Source: Beduinella massiliensis (GTDB taxonomy: Bacteria; Bacillota; Clostridia; Christensenellales; Aristaeellaceae). From it: 64,000 nt of DNA. Below the pieces are notes generated by a model, which did no database searches, was not told where the DNA came from, and saw only the letters and a list, made by a program, of their open reading frames with translations. Positions 34,040 to 43,318 of the stretch are shown in pieces (position 1 is the stretch's first letter; each line of letters begins with the position of its first letter). Position numbers and translations under genes: made by a program. Location: NCBI RefSeq assembly GCF_900199405.1, contig NZ_LT963430.1, positions 682,001 to 746,000 of the forward strand, in the 5' to 3' direction.

Positions 34040-36247
34040 ATGATGGAGACATGGGAGAGCGCGCGGGTGCTGGAGACGCAGGCGCTGAGCGCGGAGGACG
34101 AGGCGATATTGAAGCAAGGGCTCTCGCTGTTCGAGGAATTCCGGGGGAAGCACCGGAACGTGCACGAGCAGGCGCGGCTGTGCAGAAGGCTGCGGGCGCT
34201 GCAGGACGACACGCTGCCGCGGGAGACGCCGCGGCTGAACACGCTGAACGCGACGGTGGACAACGTGGTGGCGGATCAGATGGACAACCTGCCGGAGGCG
34301 AAGATGATGCCGGAGCGTCCGGAATTGCAGGAGAGCGCGGACATCCTGACGGACGTGGTGCGCTACGCGCTGTACCAGAGCGCGTTTGACGAGCAGTACG
34401 CGCAGTTGATGGAGGACTGCGCGGTGACGGGCTCTGGGGTCTTGCAGATCTTCTGGGATGAAGAATTGGACGACGGGCGGGGCATGGCGCGATGCGAACG
34501 GTGGGACATGGAGAGCTTCTACCCGGACCCGATGTTTTCGGACATACAGGAGGGGCGGGCGGTGTTCAAGACGGCGTTCTACCCGCGGGAGTGGTACGAG
34601 CAGCACTACCCGGAGAAGGCGCGGTACATCGGGGGCGACGCGTACTGGGAGCCGCGCGCGGGGTATACGCCGGAGGGCGGGGCGCCGATCCTGCTGATCG
34701 AGTACTGGTGGCGGACGTACGACAAGCGGGCGAAGCGCTACAGCGTGCACATGGCGCAGATCGCGGGCGGGGCGCTGCTGTACCGGAGCCATGAGAGCGT
34801 GTACAGCCACGGGCGTTACCCGTTCGTGCTGTTCCGGTATCGCCGCCAGCAGGAGTCGGCGTTCGGGATCGGGCTGATGGACGACTACGCGGACCAGTGG
34901 CGGGCGACGTGCCGGTACGCGGGGTACATCGACGAGAACGCGCGGGCGTCGAGCCGGCAGCGGTTCATCTACCGGGAGGACAGCGGTCTGGACGGGAAGG
35001 CGCTGGCGGACTGGAGCCGGGACTTCATCGGGGCGCGGGGAGCGATCGACGAGGGTGCGCTGCGGAGCTTCCAGGCGGCGCCGCTGAACCCGCAGATCAT
35101 GAACTTCATGGCGTACCTGGTGGACACGATGAAGCAGGACAGCGGGCAGAACCAGTTTTCGCGCGGCGAGGCGGGGCTGGGCGTGACGGCGGCGAGCGCG
35201 ATACAGGCCTTGCAGGAGGCCGGAGGAAAGATCACGCGGCTGCACACGGCGGGGTACATGGAGAGCTTCCGCCAGGCGGTGGAGCAGATGATCTACGTGC
35301 TGTCGGACAGGATCACGGAGGAGCGGGTCATCATGGTGGCGGGGCAGGACAGCGCGGGGACGCTGCGGCCGCGGCACGTGAAGCTGCTGCCCGCGCGGCC
35401 GAGCCTGCCGGAGGCCGGGATGCCGGGACAGGCGATGCCCGCGATGGGCGCGGGACAGGACGGCGCGGAGGCCGGGATGCCGGGTCAGGCGATGCCCGCG
35501 ATGGGCGCGGGACAGGACGGCGCGATGGGCGCGCTGGCTGGCCTGAACGGCGACGGAGCAGAGGCCGACATTGCGGCGGCGCTGCAAAGTGCGCTCGGCG
35601 GCGCGGAGGCTGGCATGGCCGCGATGGGCACGGGGCGCGCGATCGAGCGGCCGCCGTACAACGTGCGCGTGCAGATACAGCGCAGGAGCCCGCTGCAGAT
35701 TCAGGCGAACAACGAGTTCGTGTTGCAGGTGGCGCAGATTTGCGGTCAGGCGGGTCAGCCGCTGCCGCCGCTGGCGGTGGTGTCGCTGTTGCAGGGCATC
35801 GACAACAAGCAGGAGGTGCTTTCGGCGCTGCGCGAGGCCGACCAGACGCGCACGCAGATGCAGCAGTTGCAGGGAGCCGTCGAGCAGCTTCAGGGAATGC
35901 TCGAACAGGAAGCCCAAAAGACGGAAAGATTGAAGAGGGCGCTCATGTCCCAAAAAGATATGATCAAGCCTGCCCAGAACAAAGCTGCCGCAGGGCGACA
36001 GGATGTTGCCGCTCCAGAGGGGGAGCTCCCACCGCGAGGTGAAGCGGCGGGGAGGCAGTCGACACCGGGGGCCGTGCCGCAGGACGCAGGAATGCAGCCG
36101 CCGGAGGTCGCACCGCAGGAAGCGGGAATGCAGCCGATGCCGGAAGCCGCGCCGCAGGGAGACGCGGCGGGCCCGGAACAGGAGGCGGACGCGAAGATGC
36201 AGGCGCTGGCGCAGATGCTCGGAAGCATGCAGGCCGGGCAGGCGTAA
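34040..36247 (+). CDS. Phage portal protein (P22/SU10-like)
   Basis: A 735-aa protein behind AAAGGAG (8 nt). The body contains L-N-T-L-N-A-T-V-D-N-V-V-A-D-Q-M near residue 66, E-D-C-A-V-T-G-S-G-V-L-Q near 125 and a wing/stem region typical of podovirus portals. The C-terminal third has a duplicated G-M-P-G-Q-A-M-P-A-M-G-A-G segment (about 460-495), a coiled coil (about 590-640) and a Gln/Pro-rich tail. Portals form the dodecameric gate for DNA entry and exit. A near-identical copy lacking the first ~58 codons lies at 40992-43023. Confidence 0.88.
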   Translation: MMETWESARVLETQALSAEDEAILKQGLSLFEEFRGKHRNVHEQARLCRRLRALQDDTLPRETPRLNTLNATVDNVVADQMDNLPEAKMMPERPELQESADILTDVVRYALYQSAFDEQYAQLMEDCAVTGSGVLQIFWDEELDDGRGMARCERWDMESFYPDPMFSDIQEGRAVFKTAFYPREWYEQHYPEKARYIGGDAYWEPRAGYTPEGGAPILLIEYWWRTYDKRAKRYSVHMAQIAGGALLYRSHESVYSHGRYPFVLFRYRRQQESAFGIGLMDDYADQWRATCRYAGYIDENARASSRQRFIYREDSGLDGKALADWSRDFIGARGAIDEGALRSFQAAPLNPQIMNFMAYLVDTMKQDSGQNQFSRGEAGLGVTAASAIQALQEAGGKITRLHTAGYMESFRQAVEQMIYVLSDRITEERVIMVAGQDSAGTLRPRHVKLLPARPSLPEAGMPGQAMPAMGAGQDGAEAGMPGQAMPAMGAGQDGAMGALAGLNGDGAEADIAAALQSALGGAEAGMAAMGTGRAIERPPYNVRVQIQRRSPLQIQANNEFVLQVAQICGQAGQPLPPLAVVSLLQGIDNKQEVLSALREADQTRTQMQQLQGAVEQLQGMLEQEAQKTERLKRALMSQKDMIKPAQNKAAAGRQDVAAPEGELPPRGEAAGRQSTPGAVPQDAGMQPPEVAPQEAGMQPMPEAAPQGDAAGPEQEADAKMQALAQMLGSMQAGQA

Positions 36248-36542
36248 GGGAAGCGCGAAGGGATGCGAAGACCGCCCCTGCGGAGAGCAGGGGCGGGGTT
36301 TAACAGCACGAGCGAAAAAGGGGGAGAGCGCGGGATGACGGAGGAAGAGAAGAAGCGCAGGGGAGAAGAGCTCAAGCGCAGACGGCAGGCGGAAAACAAG
36401 GCGAAGGGCGCGCATAAGACGAGCGCGCGCCTGGACGCGCCGCGGGCGACGACGGGGCAGGAGGACACGAACGCCGCGCTGGAGGCGGCGGCCCAAGGGG
36501 GCAAGCGCCCGAAGAATGCGGGCGCGCCAAAGACAGCGGGAA
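34216..36542 (+). repeat. Direct repeat A1 (portal plus toxin N-terminus), 2.33 kb
   Basis: This segment is repeated almost base for base at 40992-43318, offset by 6776 bp. It runs from gccgcgggagacgccgcggc inside the portal gene to gcgccaaagacagcgggaa inside the toxin gene. Few substitutions were noticed, mostly in the portal part, so the duplication is recent or homogenised. Confidence 0.9.
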
Positions 36543-39500
36543 GCACCGGCACATCCGCTAAGGCAACGGGCATCGCCGCCAACGGGGAAAAGGAAACGCA
36601 AACGACGGAGCCATACGGCCCGCAGCCGCCGGAGGGCTTGCGCCACGACCCGGAGATGGACGAGCAGTTTGTGGACAGCCTTATTCAGGCGCGGCTGCGG
36701 GGCCCGCAGGCGGTGGCGGAGTGGGTCGGCGCGCTGACGAAGCCTGCGCAGACGGAGGCGACCGCCACGCAGAAGCGTTGGGCGGATGGACAAGGCGAAA
36801 CGACGGAGGCAACGGACGCAACGAGCGAGGCGGACGTGAAGACGCTGCCGGATTTCCTCATGAAGCAGCAGGAAGCGTCCCAAAGGTTGGAAGAGGACAG
36901 CGTTCCCGGCGAGGAAGAAGTCCAGGGCGAGTCGGATTTGCCGAAGCCGCTTGAAACGATGGAAGCGGCTACGCTGGAAACACTCACGACGCCCCAGGCA
37001 ACGACCGACCCGAACGCGGCAGCGGACGATACAGAAGCGTCGTCAGAGGACGCGGAGTGGAGCGAAACGCAGCCAATAGAAACACAGGACGATCAAAGTG
37101 CGGAATTGCCGGTCGCAGAGACGGATTCGTTGGTCGTGAAAGAGGAACCGCTTTCAGAGGTGGAAGAACAGAAAAAGCGATATGCAAATCGCGAAGCATT
37201 CAGGGCGGGAGATTACTCGTTTGTCGAGGACGTTCAAGTACGCGAGCAGATCGTCGAGATGAACCAAGCGCTTGAAGAACTGAACGCGGACCTGCAGGAG
37301 GTTACAAAAGAGTATCGGGGTGCTTCCGGGAAAAATAGAAAAAAACTGGGCAACGAGATCGACCAAATGCGCTCCGAGCGCGATTCGTTAATGCGGGAAA
37401 TGGCCGTGCTGGCATTCCCGGAAGAGGAAACGCAGGAGTATGTCATATGGACTTACGAAGGGGAAAAGCTGGATACTCTGCAAAAGGAGGAAGACGCCCT
37501 ACGCGAAACGTACCAACAAAACATAGACGAATTGAACGAGAAAATGTACAGGACGGGGGGTTCAGGGCGCGAGTATTGGGAGCTATCGGCGCAGGCAGAC
37601 AGCCTGTTTGAGGAATTGAACGAAAAGATCATGGAGATTAACCGCGAGCGCGCGCTGTACACGGCGCACATGCCTCGAACGCAGGATGCGCTGAACGCGC
37701 GAAATACCGCAGACAACGCATGGCTCGATCTGCTTTATGAACGCGAAGCCGCAAAAAGAGACGGGAACGATGAACTCGTTCAGGAACTGAACGAGCGGAT
37801 GGAGAAAGCTGGATATGTGACGCGCTGGCCGGAAGAGGCCGCAGCGATGATCGAGCTGTCAAAGGAGCACGGCGACGACACGGTGCGGGAAATCCTTAAC
37901 ATTACAGATGGGCGGGAACTGACCGACGCAGATTATCTGAAAGCGGCGGAAACGAACAAAAGTTTCTGGGATTGGGCGGTGTTCGATTACTTCGACAGTT
38001 TTCAGAACACCCAAATGAATCAGCAGATACTTTCACAGTTTATCATACAGGGGATTACCAACCCGGAGTTCCCCTCGATAGACTCGGAGGAGGTGCTCGA
38101 TCTCTACGCCAGAGCCATCATTGGAAAAGACGCGGGCTATGATCAGACGGAAAGTGTAAAAGACGTTTTGGGCGGGTTGGTGGCTGCTCCCTCCGGAGCG
38201 ATACAGGGGGCAGTCGAGCCCGTTAACGCTTTGGCCTACACGACGGCAAGCCTGTATTATATGGCGAACAAGGACAAGTACGGCGGATCGATCACGTGGG
38301 AACAAATGCGGGCGCTCGACGTCGTCTTTGACAGGATATGCTCTACGAGCGATGTGATAGGCAACGTTCAGGAGGCGCTGGATGTAGACCTAAGCGAACG
38401 TGGAAAGGCGGTTCAGACGTTAAAGAGTATTGCGCAGAATCTAACGACGCAGGCACTTTTGGCTATGACTGGCAGCAAATTCGGCAAGTTTCTTGCCAAT
38501 ACATTTTCAAACTCATTGCCGGGGGCAGAAAGGCTGGCACAGATAGGACGCCTTGCCGTGCAGGACGTCGGGTTTGGCGTGATTGAATACAAGAATGGCG
38601 TGGAGCTGGCGCTGGAGGCGAACGCGTCCTACGATGAGGCTGTACTGTCTGGAGCTGTAGCTGGAATTATTTCACCGGTAGTAAGGAGAATCTTTGATGC
38701 CGGCGCTAGGCTTACGGGCGTTGAGCCGAAAGACGCAGTCCAGGGCCTCATAAAATATTTCACCAGCAAGGGCAAAAACATAAAGTCCGAAGGGGCGGTA
38801 CTGGTGTCGCTCTTGGGTGGAACCGTAGAGCAGTTTGCAGAGCCTGTGCTGCAATCCTTACAGCAGAAGCTGATTTATGACCCAGATCGTCCATTGGTTG
38901 GAGAGGGCGGCGTCGTCGATGTACAGCGGATGTGGGATGACTTCGTAGAAGGTGCCTTTAGCAGCTTGATCGTGGAGTCGATCGGATACCTCAAAGGGAA
39001 TAGCAAGTCGATAGACAAGCCGATAGACGAAGGCAGTTCACAGAAGGCCGAGGACATAGCGGCTGCTGCCGCGGCGCTGGGAAACGATCAGGCGAGCCCG
39101 AAGACGAATGATATGGCGGTCGGGCTGATCGACTCCGTGGTAGAAGGTGACGACGGTTCGACAAAGTGGATGCGCATAGCGCTAGACGACGCGCAGCTGG
39201 AAGACTTCGTGAAAGCTACGATGTACGGAGAGGCAGAGGCGAGCCACACGATCGCACAGGAAGCGGATGGCGCGGCGCAGAGCGCCCGCAAACGAGCGGA
39301 TGCTCTGGCGGAGGAAACGATTAAGGCATCGGACAATGTGGACGCCTGGCTGAACGAGATGCTTCAAAATCCGACGGATGACAACGTGGATGGGTACGTG
39401 CAGGCGATCATAGAGCTGAAGGGCAATCTTCAGGAACAGGCGAGCGCCGAAGCGTTAGCCGGATCGCTGGAGAGTGAGGCGAATAAACAGCATCATACGG

Positions 39501-40375
39501 CGGATCAAAAGGATAAGGAGGCGAAGGCAGAAGTAGAAAAGACATTGCCCACCGTTTTGGATGTTAACCACAAATTGAGGGAGCTTCAGCCGGAGGCGCG
39601 CGAGGCGATGACCGAGCTGTGGGGGCAGAATATCGCACAATACGGTCTGGAAGAGGGAACCAAGCGTACGGTGCAGGCGCTGGAAGCGCAGGACGTGCAG
39701 GAAACCGGCGTCGAAAAAAATATTGCCGATTCCGAAGAAAGGCTAGAGACAAACAATGTAAAAGATGATATAATCGAGATGGAAAAAGACGAAAATACGT
39801 TCGCTGATTCCGAAGAGAGGGAGAACCCGGAAGAGGCGACAGAGGCGACAGAGGCGACAGAGGCGACAGAGACGGCGGAGGGGGATGATGGCGGCGGCAA
39901 GCCGGTTATCAGCGAGGCCGACCGGACGAAGATAAGCAACTGGGGTTATAAGCCCAGCGACGAGCTATACCTGAAATACAAGGCGGTTTACGACGACCCG
40001 AAGTACTTCGAGCAGGAGACAGGCGATGCCATTTATCCGGGTCAGCGGGGCGACCCCAATACCGACGGCTTTACCAACGGCAAATACGTGGAAGTGGTGT
40101 TGAAGCCGGGCACGATCATCGACAGATATGGCGGTGAAAAGGGAAGTTATTTTTCTCCGGTAGGTACGTCGTTTGAAGCCAGAGCGCTGCCGCCATTTAT
40201 GGAAGGGGCTCCCTATGCGAGATTTATCGTAAAGGAGCCGCTGCGCATAAAGATGGGGGAGATTTGCCCTTGGTTCGGGCAGCCTGGCGGGGGAACCCAA
40301 TACCTTTCGGAGTATAACGTATCACAACTTTTGACATTGAATATTATTGGATATGCTTATAAGGAGGAACGATGA
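36335..40375 (+). CDS. Giant phage-linked polymorphic toxin 1 with TNT-type NADase tip
   Basis: A 1346-aa protein from ATG 36335 (M-T-E-E-E-K-K-R-R-G), with GGGGGAGAG upstream. Residues 1-350 are charged and low complexity; 350-560 coiled coil; 600-900 contain hydrophobic glycine-rich helices (V-A-A-P-S-G-A-I-Q-G); more coiled coil to ~1130. After a T-E-A repeat, residues ~1190-1346 match TNT (NAD+ glycohydrolase) domains: I-I-D-R-Y-G (Arg-Tyr-Gly near 1263), S-P-V-G-T-S-F, R-A-L-P, and W-F-G-Q-P-G-G-G-T-Q-Y with Gln near 1322. Such toxins destroy NAD+ in the target cell. It overlaps its immunity gene by 4 nt. The place after portal suggests a virion or ejection protein origin. Confidence 0.8.
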   Translation: MTEEEKKRRGEELKRRRQAENKAKGAHKTSARLDAPRATTGQEDTNAALEAAAQGGKRPKNAGAPKTAGSTGTSAKATGIAANGEKETQTTEPYGPQPPEGLRHDPEMDEQFVDSLIQARLRGPQAVAEWVGALTKPAQTEATATQKRWADGQGETTEATDATSEADVKTLPDFLMKQQEASQRLEEDSVPGEEEVQGESDLPKPLETMEAATLETLTTPQATTDPNAAADDTEASSEDAEWSETQPIETQDDQSAELPVAETDSLVVKEEPLSEVEEQKKRYANREAFRAGDYSFVEDVQVREQIVEMNQALEELNADLQEVTKEYRGASGKNRKKLGNEIDQMRSERDSLMREMAVLAFPEEETQEYVIWTYEGEKLDTLQKEEDALRETYQQNIDELNEKMYRTGGSGREYWELSAQADSLFEELNEKIMEINRERALYTAHMPRTQDALNARNTADNAWLDLLYEREAAKRDGNDELVQELNERMEKAGYVTRWPEEAAAMIELSKEHGDDTVREILNITDGRELTDADYLKAAETNKSFWDWAVFDYFDSFQNTQMNQQILSQFIIQGITNPEFPSIDSEEVLDLYARAIIGKDAGYDQTESVKDVLGGLVAAPSGAIQGAVEPVNALAYTTASLYYMANKDKYGGSITWEQMRALDVVFDRICSTSDVIGNVQEALDVDLSERGKAVQTLKSIAQNLTTQALLAMTGSKFGKFLANTFSNSLPGAERLAQIGRLAVQDVGFGVIEYKNGVELALEANASYDEAVLSGAVAGIISPVVRRIFDAGARLTGVEPKDAVQGLIKYFTSKGKNIKSEGAVLVSLLGGTVEQFAEPVLQSLQQKLIYDPDRPLVGEGGVVDVQRMWDDFVEGAFSSLIVESIGYLKGNSKSIDKPIDEGSSQKAEDIAAAAAALGNDQASPKTNDMAVGLIDSVVEGDDGSTKWMRIALDDAQLEDFVKATMYGEAEASHTIAQEADGAAQSARKRADALAEETIKASDNVDAWLNEMLQNPTDDNVDGYVQAIIELKGNLQEQASAEALAGSLESEANKQHHTADQKDKEAKAEVEKTLPTVLDVNHKLRELQPEAREAMTELWGQNIAQYGLEEGTKRTVQALEAQDVQETGVEKNIADSEERLETNNVKDDIIEMEKDENTFADSEERENPEEATEATEATEATETAEGDDGGGKPVISEADRTKISNWGYKPSDELYLKYKAVYDDPKYFEQETGDAIYPGQRGDPNTDGFTNGKYVEVVLKPGTIIDRYGGEKGSYFSPVGTSFEARALPPFMEGAPYARFIVKEPLRIKMGEICPWFGQPGGGTQYLSEYNVSQLLTLNIIGYAYKEER

Positions 40376-40809
40376 TGCTGAGTTTTGAAGAGCTAAAGGA
40401 GCTCGTCTTCACGTTGGGCAGGAAGATCGGTTTGGAGGATGATTCAAAGCTATATCCAATGTTCAGCAAACGTGCAGTTCCTTTTGGCGAAGGAGGTACT
40501 GTCTATATTGCTAACAACAAGTATCATTACGTAGTACAGGATCATGGCCGGACGGGTGAACAATATGAGAGCACGGATGTGAATGATATTCTATATCCGG
40601 TGTTTAAGGACATCGTATGGCCGATGTCGGTTGCTTCCGAAAAAAAATATTTCAGCGACGATGTGGACTTTAGACGGCTATTTTTGAAAAAACAGCTGGA
40701 GCTGCTGGAAGTCGTTAACCCGGATTTTGCCGCGAAGTACCTAAAGGAGATCAAGGTGGTTTTGAAAGACCATCCATTTGATGATGGGAAGGGAAAAGAC
40801 CTCTTCTAA
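40372..40809 (+). CDS. Imm63-type immunity protein for the TNT toxin
   Basis: A 145-aa protein overlapping the toxin stop (ATGA), with AAGGAGG upstream. The pattern Y-H-Y-V-V-Q-D-H-G, then D-V-N-D-I-L-Y-P-V-F, D-F-R-R-L-F-L-K-K-Q-L-E-L-L and a terminal H-P-F matches the Imm63 family of polymorphic-toxin immunity proteins. It would bind the cognate toxin domain in the producing cell's cytoplasm. The gene is AT-richer than the toxin constant region, as expected for an exchanged tip-plus-immunity pair. The start could also be the next ATG, 40375. Confidence 0.75.
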   Translation: MMLSFEELKELVFTLGRKIGLEDDSKLYPMFSKRAVPFGEGGTVYIANNKYHYVVQDHGRTGEQYESTDVNDILYPVFKDIVWPMSVASEKKYFSDDVDFRRLFLKKQLELLEVVNPDFAAKYLKEIKVVLKDHPFDDGKGKDLF

Positions 40810-40831
40810 AGGATTTCGTGAGACAAAGGCA

Positions 40832-40977
40832 GGGTTGCCGCCGCCCCGAAGATGGCGGCGGCAACCCGCTTCACCTTCTTCTACAAAAGAACCGCGCCCT
40901 TCATCAAGAGGGACGCGGTTCTACTTTGTCCCCATACATCAGCGGCGTCGAGGCAGAAAATGCCCCGACGTTTTTTT
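40832..40977 (+). terminator. Cassette-end hairpins and terminator
   Basis: Three stems follow the immunity gene: GGGTTGCCGCCGCC/GGCGGCGGCAACCC (40832-40867); AACCGCGCCC/GGGACGCGGTT (about 40890-40920), a relic of the toxin-antitoxin promoter region found after other cassettes; and CGTCGAGGCA/TGCCCCGACG with seven T (40946-40977), a strong terminator. The truncated portal copy starts 15 bp later. Confidence 0.7.
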
Positions 40978-40991
40978 GTTTTGGCCGTTGC

Positions 40992-43023
40992 GCCGCGGGA
41001 GACGCCGCGGCTGAACACGCTGAACGCGACGGTGGACAACGTGGTGGCGGATCAGATGGACAACCTGCCGGAGGCGAAGATGATGCCGGAGCGCCCGGAA
41101 TTGCAGGAGAGCGCGGACATCCTGACGGACGTGGTGCGCTACGCGCTGTACCAGAGCGCGTTTGACGAGCAGTACGCGCAGTTGATGGAGGACTGCGCGG
41201 TGACGGGCTCTGGGGTCTTGCAAATCTTCTGGGACGAAGAATTGGACGACGGGCGGGGCATGGCGCGATGCGAGCGGTGGGACATGGAGAGCTTCTACCC
41301 GGACCCGATGTTTTCGGACATACAGGAGGGGCGGGCGGTGTTCAAGACGGCGTTCTACCCGCGGGAGTGGTACGAGCAGCACTACCCGGAGAAGGCGCGG
41401 TACATCGGGGGCGACACGTACTGGGAGCCGCGCGCGGGGTACACGCCGGAGGGCGGGGCGCCGATCCTGCTGATCGAGTACTGGTGGCGGACGTACGACA
41501 AGCGTGCGAAGCGCTACAGCGTGCACATGGCGCAGATCGCGGGCGGGGCGCTGCTGTACCGGAGCCATGAGAGCGTGTACAGCCACGGGCGTTACCCGGT
41601 CGTGCTGGTCCGGTACCGCCGCCAGCAGGAGTCGGCGTTCGGAATCGGCCTGATGGACGACTACGCGGATCAGTGGCGCGCGACGTGCCGGTACGCGGGG
41701 TACATCGACGAGAACGCGCGGGCGTCGAGCCGGCAGCGGTTCATCTACCGGGAGGACAGCGGTCTGGACGGGAAGGCGCTGGCGGACTGGAGCCGGGACT
41801 TCATCGGGGCGCGGGGAGCGATCGACGAGGGTGCGCTGCGGAGCTTCCAGGCGGCGCCGCTGAACCCGCAGATCATGAACTTCATGGCGTACCTGGTGGA
41901 CACGATGAAGCAGGACAGCGGGCAGAACCAGTTTTCGCGCGGCGAGGCGGGGCTGGGCGTGACGGCGGCGAGCGCGATACAGGCCTTGCAGGAGGCCGGA
42001 GGAAAGATCACGCGGCTGCACACGGCGGGGTACATGGAGAGCTTCCGCCAGGCGGTGGAGCAGATGATCTACGTGCTGTCGGACAGGATCACGGAGGAGC
42101 GGGTCATCATGGTGGCGGGGCAGGACAGCGCGGGGACGCTGCGGCCGCGGCACGTGAAGCTGCTGCCCGCGCGGCCGAGCCTGCCGGAGGCCGGGATGCC
42201 GGGACAGGCGATGCCCGCGATGGGCGCGGGACAGGACGGCGCGGAGGCCGGGATGCCGGGTCAGGCGATGCCCGCGATGGGCGCGGGACAGGACGGCGCG
42301 ATGGGCGCGCTGGCTGGCCTGAACGGCGACGGAGCAGAGGCCGACATTGCGGCGGCGCTGCAAAGTGCGCTCGGCGGCGCGGAGGCTGGCATGGCCGCGA
42401 TGGGCACGGGGCGCGCGATCGAGCGGCCGCCGTACAACGTGCGCGTGCAGATACAGCGCAGGAGCCCGCTGCAGATTCAGGCGAACAACGAGTTCGTGTT
42501 GCAGGTGGCGCAGATTTGCGGTCAGGCGGGTCAGCCGCTGCCGCCGCTGGCGGTGGTGTCGCTGTTGCAGGGCATCGACAACAAGCAGGAGGTGCTTTCG
42601 GCGCTGCGCGAGGCCGACCAGACGCGCACGCAGATGCAGCAGTTGCAGGGAGCCGTCGAGCAGCTTCAGGGAATGCTCGAACAGGAAGCCCAAAAGACGG
42701 AAAGATTGAAGAGGGCGCTCATGTCCCAAAAAGATATGATCAAGCCTGCCCAGAACAAAGCTGCCGCAGGGCGACAGGATGTTGCCGCTCCAGAGGGGGA
42801 GCTCCCACCGCGAGGTGAAGCGGCGGGGAGGCAGTCGACACCGGGGGCCGTGCCGCAGGACGCAGGAATGCAGCCGCCGGAGGTCGCACCGCAGGAAGCG
42901 GGAATGCAGCCGATGCCGGAAGCCGCGCCGCAGGGAGACGCGGCGGGCCCGGAACAGGAGGCGGACGCGAAGATGCAGGCGCTGGCGCAGATGCTCGGAA
43001 GCATGCAGGCCGGGCAGGCGTAA
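40992..43023 (+). pseudogene. Portal protein copy lacking its N-terminus
   Basis: It is nearly identical to portal 1 from codon 60 onward but has lost the first ~58 codons and the ribosome binding site; upstream is a terminator. A start inside the preceding hairpins (40852) gives an open frame but has no support as a gene. It probably serves only as the homology arm for the duplication and is not translated, or is translated poorly. Confidence 0.75.
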
Positions 43024-43318
43024 GGGAAGCGCGAAGGGATGCGAAGACCGCCCCTGCGGAGAGCAGGGGCGGGGTTTAACAGCACGAGCGAAAAAGGGGG
43101 AGAGCGCGGGATGACGGAGGAAGAGAAGAAGCGCAGGGGAGAAGAGCTCAAGCGCAGACGGCAGGCGGAAAACAAGGCGAAGGGCGCGCATAAGACGAGC
43201 GCGCGCCTGGACGCGCCGCGGGCGACGACGGGGCAGGAGGACACGAACGCCGCGCTGGAGGCGGCGGCCCAAGGGGGCAAGCGCCCGAAGAATGCGGGCG
43301 CGCCAAAGACAGCGGGAA
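40992..43318 (+). repeat. Direct repeat A2 (portal plus toxin N-terminus), 2.33 kb
   Basis: Second copy of the 34216-36542 segment. It recreates the toxin start site, ribosome binding site and first ~70 codons in front of a different toxin body. Confidence 0.9.

Noticed and set aside
40852-40991. New N-terminus for the second portal copy
   Set aside because: The frame is open from 40852 but runs through two hairpins and a strong terminator, with no ribosome binding site.
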